NCBI RefSeq assembly: GCF_001542775.1
Contig: NZ_CP014145.1
Span: forward strand, 3,038,001-3,102,000
Reading direction: 5' to 3'
DNA length: 64,000 nucleotides
Source: Microterricola viridarii
Lineage (GTDB): Bacteria > Actinomycetota > Actinomycetes > Actinomycetales > Microbacteriaceae
Shown: positions 16,056 through 22,476 of the stretch, piece after piece
Numbering within the stretch: position 1 is the stretch's first letter
Layout of the letters: each line of letters begins with the position of its first letter
The notes under the pieces: model-generated
Databases searched by the model: none
What the model was told of the DNA's origin: nothing
What the model saw: the letters and a program-made list of their open reading frames with translations, nothing else
Made by a program: the position numbers and the translations under genes

Positions 16056-17394
16056 GCCCCGTCAGCTCGCGGCAGGCTGTCACGACGGCGTCGGTGAGCA
16101 TGCGGCCGAGCTCCGTGTTGAAGCCGTCGCGCACCACGATGCGCAGCACCGCCACATCCTCGGCGTCGGCCGGCATCGTGTAGGCCGGCACCTGCCAGCC
16201 GGCCGCTCGCAGCTCGTGCGACACCTCGAACACGGTGAAGCCGGCATCCGGGGTCACCTCGAAGGAGATCACCGGGATGGCGCTGCCATCGGTGATCACC
16301 GCGAGCTGCGGGATCTCGGCCAGGCGCCCGGAGATCTCGACCGCCGTGTCACGCAGCGTCTCCATCACCGCGCGGTAGCCACCCCGGCCCAGCCGGAGGA
16401 AGTTGTAGTACTGGCCGATGACCTGGTTGCCGGGGCGCGAAAAATTGAGCGTGAAGGTGGGCATGTCGCCGCCGAGGTAGTTCACCCGGAAGACGAGCTC
16501 GTCAGGCAGGTGCTCCGGCGAGCGCCAGACCACGAAGCCGATGCCCGGGTAGGTGAGGCCGTACTTGTGGCCGCTGGCGTTGATGGAGACGACCCGGGGT
16601 AGCCGGAAGTCCCACTTCAGATCCGGGTCAAGGAACGGCACGACGAAGGCCCCACTGGCACCGTCGACGTGGATGGGGACGTCGGGCCCGCCGTTGCCGG
16701 CCAGCTCGTCAAGGGCCGCCGCGATGTCTGCGACCGGCTCCAGCTCTCCGGTGAAGGTGGTGCCGAGGATCGCGACGACGCCGATCGTGTTCTCGTCGAC
16801 GGCGGCCACGACCTGCTCCGGCGTGATCACGTACCGGCCGGGCTCCATCGGCAGGTAGACCGGTTCGACGTCGAAGTAGCGGCAGAACTTCTCCCACACC
16901 ACCTGCACGTTGCTGCCCATGATGAGCTTGGGCCGCGACTGGTCGGCCCCGGTGGCCGCCCGCGCCGCCCGCCAGCGCCACTTCATGGCCAGCCCGGCCA
17001 GCATCACCGCCTCACTGGAGCCGATGGTGGAGACGCCGGTCGCGCTGCGCGGGTCGTCGGGGTCGAGACCGGGAGCGTTGAACAGGTCGGCCACGATCGA
17101 CACGCAGCGGCCCTCGATCGCCGCCGTTGCCGGGTACTCGTCCTTGTCGATCATGTTCTTGTCGAAGGACTCGGCCATCAGCTTGTCGGCCTCCGGGTCC
17201 ATCCACGTGGTCACGAAGGTGGCCAGGTTCAGCCGCGAGCTGCCGTCGAGCAGCAGCTCGTCGTGGATGAAGCGGTACGCACTGCCCGGATCCACCGGTT
17301 CTTCGGCCAACCGCAACAGCGGATGCTTCTCCCGCGAGAGGCCGTCGGTGTAGGCCGGCGCGTAGTCGTGGGGTTTCGGCTGATTCTGAGACAC
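16012..17394 (-). CDS. gadB: Glutamate decarboxylase
   Basis: A 460-aa PLP-dependent group II decarboxylase converting glutamate to GABA and CO2, consuming a proton; its usual role is acid resistance or GABA metabolism. Seen: IHDELLLDGSSRLNLATF, GSSEAVMLAGLAMKWRW, IHVDGASGAFVVPFL with the PLP-contacting Asp, and INASGHKYGLTYPG with the Schiff-base Lys at residue 277, matching the usual family position. Length is normal. No glutamate/GABA antiporter gene is adjacent, so a complete acid-resistance module is not shown here. It is followed by the YrhK-like gene with a short overlap. Confidence 0.95.
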   Translation of the reverse strand: MSQNQPKPHDYAPAYTDGLSREKHPLLRLAEEPVDPGSAYRFIHDELLLDGSSRLNLATFVTTWMDPEADKLMAESFDKNMIDKDEYPATAAIEGRCVSIVADLFNAPGLDPDDPRSATGVSTIGSSEAVMLAGLAMKWRWRAARAATGADQSRPKLIMGSNVQVVWEKFCRYFDVEPVYLPMEPGRYVITPEQVVAAVDENTIGVVAILGTTFTGELEPVADIAAALDELAGNGGPDVPIHVDGASGAFVVPFLDPDLKWDFRLPRVVSINASGHKYGLTYPGIGFVVWRSPEHLPDELVFRVNYLGGDMPTFTLNFSRPGNQVIGQYYNFLRLGRGGYRAVMETLRDTAVEISGRLAEIPQLAVITDGSAIPVISFEVTPDAGFTVFEVSHELRAAGWQVPAYTMPADAEDVAVLRIVVRDGFNTELGRMLTDAVVTACRELTGREGGARPQRSHFAH

Positions 17395-17582
17395 GTAGTT
17401 CTCCTTGCCATGCAGCGCACCGGGCCGGTCGGCAGAGAGAGCGTCTAGCGGCGATGCGGGATCGAGTGCTCCCTAGGCACGCTAGCCCGATTCGCCGGGG
17501 CTGTACAGGGTGTCTGCGCATTGCCCGACGTCGATCAGTTGCTAACATGTTCATCACGCGCATCCGGCATCGGATGCCGCAC

Positions 17583-17656
17583 GCCGATGTAGTTCAATGG
17601 CAGAACTTCTGCTTCCCAAGCAGATAGCGCGGGTTCGATTCCCGTCATCGGCTCCA
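17583..17656 (+). tRNA. tRNA-Gly, anticodon CCC
   Basis: Full cloverleaf: acceptor GCCGATG pairs with CATCGGC; D-stem GTTC/GAAC; anticodon stem TCTGC/GCAGA around loop TTCCCAA, giving anticodon CCC; T-arm with loop TTCGATT; discriminator T and encoded CCA (17654-17656). It reads GGG codons. The foreign element inserted downstream begins 62 bases after the CCA end, but the element ends do not duplicate the tRNA 3' sequence, so this is not a classic tRNA-attB integration. Confidence 0.97.
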
Positions 17657-17693
17657 GTTTTCACGTCTCGAGCCCCCAACGCCCGTATGGCTT

Positions 17694-17712
17694 GCCTCAC
17701 TCAACGTGAGGC
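17694..17712. terminator. Small hairpin downstream of tRNA-Gly
   Basis: GCCTCAC and GTGAGGC form a 7-bp stem around TCAAC, 38 bases after the tRNA, just outside the inserted element. Possible terminator of the tRNA transcript; no U-tract. Confidence 0.45.
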
Positions 17713-17717
17713 TGGAG

Positions 17718-17744
17718 GTCACTTCTTGAGCTAGATGAGACTTT
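17718..17744 (+). repeat. Left terminal inverted repeat of the element
   Basis: 27 bases beginning GTCACTTCTTGAGC and ending GATGAGACTTT, identical to the reverse complement of 24924-24950. Similarity continues loosely inward (TTCCCA and a second TGAGA). Confidence 0.9.
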
Positions 17745-17825
17745 TCCCACCTTGTTGAGAGTAGGAGGCCACCATCACCTCCCTCTCGCTCGGCCCGCAT
17801 CCCCAGCGTTCAGGCGCCTAGGCAC

Positions 17826-18098
17826 ATGGCTCGGCCGTTTCGGGACCGTCCCCGCGACCTAACTCCGTCGTGGCCGGACGTTCCGTCAACGTCTACCGTC
17901 GGTGAGGTCGCCAGGCTGTTCGCGCTCAACCTCCGGACTGCGGTTGGTGATAGGAGCCTCCGCACGGCCGCCACTGCCTGCGACTTGTCGCACGTCACAC
18001 TCGCGTCGATTCTCGACGGGCGTGTGTGGCCTGACCTCGAGACCATTGCGAAGCTAGAAGGCGGTCTTGATATGACTCTTTGGCCGATTCGCCGTTAG
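17826..18098 (+). CDS. Small helix-turn-helix (XRE-like) protein
   Basis: A 90-aa protein starting MARPFRDRPRDL. The C-terminal 50 residues read LRTAATACDLSHVTLASILDG followed by RVWPDLETIAKLEGGLDMTLWP, a pattern of helices typical of the XRE/Cro DNA-binding fold: a recognition-helix region with SHVTLASI, then a W-P-D-LETIAKLE helix. It is the first gene inside the left inverted repeat and the only one near it on the plus strand. Could be a regulator of the element or an orphan antitoxin; no partner toxin is recognised. The SD is poor, so the start is uncertain. Confidence 0.6.
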   Translation: MARPFRDRPRDLTPSWPDVPSTSTVGEVARLFALNLRTAVGDRSLRTAATACDLSHVTLASILDGRVWPDLETIAKLEGGLDMTLWPIRR

Positions 18099-18133
18099 CC
18101 ACATGGTCGGAGAGGGATGCTACTCGAGGCCTT

Positions 18134-19243
18134 CTAGTGGAACGTGACTTGAGTTTCGGAGGGAAAGGTACCGGGCCGACGCTGGTTCGGTGAGCTAATC
18201 TCCCCCGCGAGCTGCATCGGCTTCAGCGTCTTCACCTTGATGTGAGTCTTCGCGAACGGGGTATTCACTAGAACGTAGTCTTCAATCATCTCGATGCTCA
18301 CGGTGCGCCCCGAGAAGACCCTCTTCAGTTCAGCGCGAAGTGGACCCGTGTCGACTACATCATCAAAGAGCACTTGTTGGCCGGCAAGAATGTCGGAGAA
18401 CCTGTTCCCCGCTTGCGGGTCGACCCTCCACATTGCATCCTTCATTTTCTCGAGACCGAGCTTGTGACGCGTGCAGAAGAATAGGTAGTTGCCTGTACGG
18501 CCTTGTGAATTCACCATTTCGAAATGGCGAACGTACTTGAATCCACATTCCTTCATGAGTTGGTCTCTATACAAATCTCGGAGGAACGTTCCTCGGTTCG
18601 GGTCTGATGCCGGTGGGGCGTTCTTGAACTCGTCCGTCCCGAAGAGGGCCTCGAACTGCACGTCGACGTTGCCAGCAGTGCTGAATCGAACTGCGCTGTT
18701 GTGGTCGAAATAGATGAAAAGCTCGCTTCGGTCGAACTTCATAAGGTCAGCGATGAGCTTTATTGGAACGTCCTTGTAACCAAACGGGTCGAGGAACGCG
18801 AAAGTTGGGGCCAGCCGCCCGGTGCCCAATTGGGCGAGAATCTCAGTGGCGACGCTAGTGAAGTTCTCGTTTTCAACAAACACCTTCACATTTGCGGGCC
18901 AGGCGGGGTGCCTCGCCTGCTCTGTGGCGACGACCTCAAGAAGCTTCTGGTGACGGGTCCGGTCCTTCTCGTTGAAGATGAAGATGAACTCGGTACCCGA
19001 CATTTGGGGCAGGTGACTGTGCTCGAGGAGCGTCCTCAGAGCAATCGTCGGAGAGCCTGGTTCGCCGGAAGCATAGACGCCGGGGCCTGCGAAACCATCG
19101 AGGAAGAGGATGCGCTTGTTGTGGCTTGCGAGCGCGGGATACCACGCACCGAGATACCTTTCAAGCAGGTCATGCTTCGCTCGAGTGTGAGGCTCGAGGG
19201 ACCAAACAGCGTGACTTCCACTAGACAATTGCGTGCTGGTCAA
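18134..19243 (-). CDS. Three-Cys-motif partner protein (TcmP family)
   Basis: A 369-aa protein. The N-terminal block WSLEPHTRAKHDLLERYLGA followed by RILFLDGFAGPGVY is diagnostic of the TcmP family; the FLDGFAGPG segment resembles a methyltransferase-like glycine loop and TFAFLDPFGYKDV supplies a second conserved acid. TcmP genes are known to occur beside Gp37/Gp68 (DUF5131) three-Cys-motif genes, and that partner lies 570 bases away here across a regulator. Biochemical activity of the pair is unproved. TTG at 19243 is chosen because an AAGGGGGG tract precedes it; another TTG at 19291 has no SD. It is convergent with the small HTH gene. Confidence 0.85.
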   Translation of the reverse strand: MTSTQLSSGSHAVWSLEPHTRAKHDLLERYLGAWYPALASHNKRILFLDGFAGPGVYASGEPGSPTIALRTLLEHSHLPQMSGTEFIFIFNEKDRTRHQKLLEVVATEQARHPAWPANVKVFVENENFTSVATEILAQLGTGRLAPTFAFLDPFGYKDVPIKLIADLMKFDRSELFIYFDHNSAVRFSTAGNVDVQFEALFGTDEFKNAPPASDPNRGTFLRDLYRDQLMKECGFKYVRHFEMVNSQGRTGNYLFFCTRHKLGLEKMKDAMWRVDPQAGNRFSDILAGQQVLFDDVVDTGPLRAELKRVFSGRTVSIEMIEDYVLVNTPFAKTHIKVKTLKPMQLAGEISSPNQRRPGTFPSETQVTFH

Positions 19244-19401
19244 GAGCCCCCCTTGGTTCAACTTGGGGTCAATGCTGGCACACCAATGCAAAGGTCCGGA
19301 CAGCGCCCGTGGAGCTGAAGCTCAATTCTTAGGACGGGTGGCTCCCCTTGTCCCAAGATTCGAGGGGTACCGCAAATTCGACGGCCCTTGAACTGGGGGC
19401 A

Positions 19402-19746
19402 CTAGCGAGGGGCATGAACGCGCGTCAATTCCGTCCCTACCGCTTCAACCTCATCGGCCTGCTGGGCAAGTTCATGAGCCCAAGCCCACGCCGCACTCGG
19501 GTTGCGCGTGTAGTACCGGTACTTTGAGTCCGCGTCCGGAAGCGCACTAATAAGTTGCGTGGCGAGGAGGCTATCCATCGGCCGCTGAAGGCTGCTCATG
19601 GTCACGTCTAGCGCCTTCGCCAGTTCAGTGAGCGAGAAGATTCCGTCTTCTGCGTTGGCGATGCAAAGCATCAGCTCCAGCCTGTGCTGTTGCCCAAACG
19701 CAGCTTGGGACACGCTGCGGAGCGCTTCGCGATTTTCGGTGCCCAT
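19402..19746 (-). CDS. Winged-helix (ArsR/MarR-like) transcriptional regulator
   Basis: A 114-aa protein. Residues about 15-75 (AFGQQHRLELMLCIANAEDG, then FSLTELAKALDVTMSSLQRP and MDSLLATQLISALPDADSKY) read as a classic winged helix: a leading helix, the recognition helix with TMSSLQRP, and a wing with YRYYTRNPSA. It sits between tcmP and the three-Cys gene, transcribed with tcmP and divergent from the three-Cys gene. The 65-bp gap upstream contains a perfect palindrome, so autoregulation and control of the three-Cys gene are likely. No metal-binding cysteine cluster typical of ArsR sensors was seen. Confidence 0.75.
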   Translation of the reverse strand: MGTENREALRSVSQAAFGQQHRLELMLCIANAEDGIFSLTELAKALDVTMSSLQRPMDSLLATQLISALPDADSKYRYYTRNPSAAWAWAHELAQQADEVEAVGTELTRVHAPR

Positions 19747-19765
19747 TCACCTATGCTAACCGAAA

Positions 19766-19790
19766 CGCGTTACGCGATTTACGTAACGCG
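19766..19790. promoter_or_regulatory. Palindromic operator between the regulator and three-Cys genes
   Basis: CGCGTTACG (19766-19774) and CGTAACGCG (19782-19790) form a perfect 9-bp inverted repeat with a 7-base spacer, followed at 19793 by a further half site ACGCGT. It lies in the 65-bp divergent gap, where the winged-helix protein would be expected to bind. A compact version of the same motif recurs at 20807-20820. Confidence 0.7.
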
Positions 19791-19811
19791 CAACGCGTAG
19801 AAAGGTCGAGC

Positions 19812-20570
19812 ATGGCGCAGCGCTCTGGCATTGAGTGGACCGAAGTGACTTGGAACCCGACAACGGGTTGCGACAAAATCACGCCCGGCTGCGACAACTG
19901 CTACGCATTGACGTTGTCTAAACGGCTGAAAGCTATGGGCGCGGAGAAATACCAGAACGACGGGAATCCAGTCACCTCCGGACCAGGGTTTGCGCTGACG
20001 CTTCACGAACCTGCTCTTGCCCAGCCCTATCGCTGGGGCGGAAAGAAGGTCGTGTTCGTGAACTCAATGAGCGACCTCTTCCACGCTCGTGTCCCGCTGG
20101 ATTTCGTTCGTCGAGTGTTCGACGTCATCGCAGATACGCCGCAGCACACCTACCAGGTCCTTACGAAGCGCTCCTCCCGCTTGCCGAAGATTGCCGACAA
20201 ACTCGACTGGCCAACGAACCTATGGATGGGCGTGAGCATTGAGGACAATGACCACGTGTACCGGGTCGATGACCTCCGCGCCGTGCCTGCTGCGGTGAGA
20301 TTCCTCTCCTGTGAACCACTTTTGGGACCGCTTCCAGATTTGGACCTCGACGGTATCGACTGGGTGATTACTGGTGGAGAATCTGGACCTCGAGCCAGAC
20401 CGCTTGACGCGGACTGGGTGCGCGAGATTCGAGACAAGTGCGCTGACGCCGGAGTTCCGTTCTTCCACAAGCAATGGGGTGGCCGAACGCCCAAGGCGGG
20501 CGGCCGCACACTTGACGGCCGCATTTGGGACGAGATGCCCCAAGGCAGAAGCGAACCCACAGCCAGCTAG
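19812..20570 (+). CDS. Three-Cys-motif protein (phage Gp37/Gp68 family, DUF5131)
   Basis: A 252-aa protein with the family signature at the N-terminus: IEWTEVTWNPTTGCDKITPG, with Cys20, Cys27 and Cys30 spaced C-x6-C-x2-C in GCDKITPGCDNCYA, a likely metal or Fe-S site resembling radical-SAM proteins. Further family blocks: VFVNSMSDLFHARVP, YQVLTKRSSRLP, LWMGVSIED, FLSCEPLLGPL, WVITGGESGPRARPL and FFHKQWGGRTP. Length is typical. AGAAAGG gives a good SD. TcmP is its known genomic partner. The pair is widespread in phages and mobile elements but its reaction is undetermined; nucleic-acid or nucleotide modification is a common suggestion and remains inference. Confidence 0.9.
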   Translation: MAQRSGIEWTEVTWNPTTGCDKITPGCDNCYALTLSKRLKAMGAEKYQNDGNPVTSGPGFALTLHEPALAQPYRWGGKKVVFVNSMSDLFHARVPLDFVRRVFDVIADTPQHTYQVLTKRSSRLPKIADKLDWPTNLWMGVSIEDNDHVYRVDDLRAVPAAVRFLSCEPLLGPLPDLDLDGIDWVITGGESGPRARPLDADWVREIRDKCADAGVPFFHKQWGGRTPKAGGRTLDGRIWDEMPQGRSEPTAS

Positions 20571-20806
20571 GGGCGCGCTGCCGGGTCGCTCGCGCGAACG
20601 TACGCCGAGAACGGGCGGATGCCGCTAGCCGGAGACGGCCGTTCTTCCTGCGGCAACACTTGACGGACGGCGCTCTGTGAGCTGGTCAGTGAACGAAAAG
20701 CGTCCGCGCCCTATCGCCAACGGAATCGGGGAACGCGCATATTAGTCTCGTCCGCGCGCCTTGTCAACACCAATTTGAAACTTGTGGTAGACTGTCAGAT
20801 GGGCAC

Positions 20807-20820
20807 GCGTTACTTAACGC
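20807..20820. promoter_or_regulatory. Second copy of the island operator motif
   Basis: GCGTTA CT TAACGC, a perfect palindrome preceded by C, sharing the GCGTTA/TAACGC half sites of the palindrome at 19766-19790. It lies in an AT-rich promoter-like stretch (20740-20820) upstream of a hairpin and the small hydrophobic ORF, suggesting that the same regulator controls a second transcript. Confidence 0.6.
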
Positions 20821-20826
20821 AAGAAT

Positions 20827-20852
20827 GCCTCGTCCGCAGGAACGGGCGAGGC
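20827..20852. terminator. Intrinsic terminator or attenuator upstream of the small hydrophobic ORF
   Basis: GCCTCGTCC and GGGCGAGGC pair over 9 bp (one G-T) around GCAGGAAC, followed by TTCTGCTCTTTAATTT. Lying between the second operator and the small ORF, it could terminate a short leader transcript or regulate the ORF by attenuation. Confidence 0.65.
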
Positions 20853-20925
20853 TTCTGCTCTTTAATTTCGAGAGAAAGAAAGAACCATTTCAACTAACTT
20901 CAACATTACCCGCAAGGGGCTGACG

Positions 20926-21036
20926 GTGCAAATCTCAACTGAAGTTTGCATCATTGCTCTCATCATCCTCCTCGCTATGTTCTTCCCGACGGAATCAGAG
21001 TTTCTCATCGGAATCTTGACGGCGCTGGTTCACTAA
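20926..21036 (+). CDS. Small hydrophobic peptide (36 aa), single membrane segment
   Basis: GTG with AAGGGG seven bases upstream opens a 36-codon frame, MQISTEVCIIALIILLAMFF then PTESEFLIGILTALVH. One strongly hydrophobic helix (CIIALIILLAMFF) suggests membrane insertion. The frame is open further up with codon-like composition to 20887, where an ATT follows a purine-rich GAGAGAAAGAAAG; a rare AUU start would give a 49-aa protein beginning STNFNITRKGL. It is flanked by its own hairpins on both sides and an operator, so it looks like an independent unit. Not recognised; holin-like, toxin-like or membrane-effector roles are open guesses. Confidence 0.45.
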   Translation: MQISTEVCIIALIILLAMFFPTESEFLIGILTALVH

Positions 21037-21043
21037 CGATGCA

Positions 21044-21074
21044 CGCATGTGGCGGCCAGTCGTCGCCACATGCG
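21044..21074. terminator. Hairpin directly after the small hydrophobic ORF
   Basis: CGCATGTGGCG and CGCCACATGCG form a perfect 11-bp stem with a 9-base loop, starting 7 bases after the stop codon. Good position for a terminator, but there is no U-tract. Confidence 0.6.
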
Positions 21075-21713
21075 GTCGCGTCGTCGACTGCCGGCCTGAA
21101 TCCCCGGCAAAGGCTCCCGTCGCGCGCATGTCCAATACCTGGGCTGCCCGGCACTCGACAGCCACGAATGCACCTGCGACTTCGCTGAACGCCATGCTGC
21201 GGATGGACCAATCAAATGGACTTGACCACGACATCGGCACGACAGCACCACTGATGGCCGCTGAGCTTCAGAGCGACCAGCACGGGCCTGCGGAGGTTTC
21301 CCGAATCTTCGCCGGCACCAAGGAGTACTGCTTGAAGTGCATGGCCCACGGCCATATCTTGCGCCAAAGCGGTGCCCACCGACTGCTTTCGCGGGGTTGC
21401 ACGAAATGCCCGGCGGACGAAAGAGTGCTGGCTGGCCTGGATGATGCGTAAATGCACACGCGAACAACCCGCGGGCAGTTTGAGACAGCCAGCTTTCGAG
21501 AGAGGGGCCGCACAACTTCGAGGTTCCCCAATGCCTAACCAGCTTCGGTGGACGATGTCTCGAGACCGCGGTTGGCTGCCAGCGAAGTGCTCGACGCACC
21601 AGTTGCACAGCTGGCGACAGCAAGGGCGGGCCTGCGCAAGTTCAGCGGGCCAATGAGGTGGACAACGATAGGGTGCAGGGAGCGCCAGAGACGCCAAGGT
21701 TCGGGGGAAATCA
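21075..21713. other. Stretch inside the element without a convincing gene
   Basis: About 640 bp with open frames on both strands (up to about 200 codons on the minus strand) but none with a plausible start, amino-acid composition or recognisable domain. It may contain decayed genes. A remnant upstream part of the GIY-YIG-like gene is not evident. Confidence 0.5.
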
Positions 21714-22393
21714 GTGCCGTACATCTACACCTTCAGGAATGCCTCAACTAACGAGTTTTATGTCGGTATCGGCGAGAGTCTGCAGAGGCCGTGGGGGGTT
21801 CACACGTCAGAAGTGGACGCCCTTCGGGATGCGGCAGAGACTGTCGTTCGCATCAGCGACCGACAGTTCGATACTCGACGTGACGCGGAGATGGCCGAGG
21901 CCGTCGCGATTCACGTCGCGACGGAAGGCGCGATGCGGGTCCTCAACACATCCCAAGCGCAACAGTCGGCAGTCTTCGTCCCCGCGCTCGTTTCGCGGGA
22001 GGGTGATGTTCGATTCACCGAGTTACGGAAAACAGTCGTTGTCGTTGTCGGTCTAGATTCGCTCGATGTTCGACCGACTATTCATGGGGAAGGCCGCAAT
22101 CGACCTTCGCTTCAAGAGCAAGGCAGTGGTGGCCTATTGCGGACACTGTCCGCAGTGGCGGAGTCGATGTCACCCATTTGCTCATGGTTGCGAAAGGGAA
22201 TGGTCGAGTTCTCGGTGACTGGGAGCTCGCTGCTCTCGAGGACTGGATTCCGGAGCCGCGCACGTTCACTTTCAAGAGTGATGCTGACAATGACTCGCGT
22301 GGGTATCTCGGAAAAACGCTCAAGTACGAAGGGGTGACCGTCGGGGATAGAGGAAGCTACAGCCTCGACCAGCGCGCCGGCGGAAAACGCTAG
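21714..22393 (+). pseudogene. GIY-YIG-like protein gene, apparently frameshifted twice
   Basis: GTG at 21714 with GGGGGA upstream opens MPYIYTFRNASTNEFYVGIG, a GIY-YIG-type core (YIYTFRN and YVGIG), then a helix DTRRDAEMAEAVAIHVATEG. After about 22060 this frame becomes low-complexity, and coding-like sequence continues first in the +1 frame (FDRLFMGKAAIDLRFKSKAV, about 22069-22128) and then in the +2 frame (WWPIADTVRSGGVDVTHLLM with VLGDWELAALEDWIP, from about 22127) to the TAG at 22391-22393. Joined, the parts make one protein of about 225 aa. Two indels, whether mutation or sequence error, would explain this. It directly precedes the KAP NTPase gene, so the two may have acted together. Confidence 0.6.
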
Positions 22394-22476
22394 TCGGTTA
22401 TCGCGGCGGGCAGAGGACGCGAGTCAGCCAGAGCAGGACCCGAATAAGTTGTGGGCGAACAAGGCCGAGGGACGCA

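Noticed and set aside
17583..17717. tRNA-Gly as a phage-type attachment site for the island
   Set aside because: The island ends are inverted repeats with a 6-bp direct repeat, and no copy of the tRNA 3' end occurs at the far boundary; no integrase gene is present.
21033..21724. Minus-strand ORFs of 170-196 codons inside the element
   Set aside because: No SD, unusual amino-acid composition, no recognisable domain, and they overlap each other in different frames.
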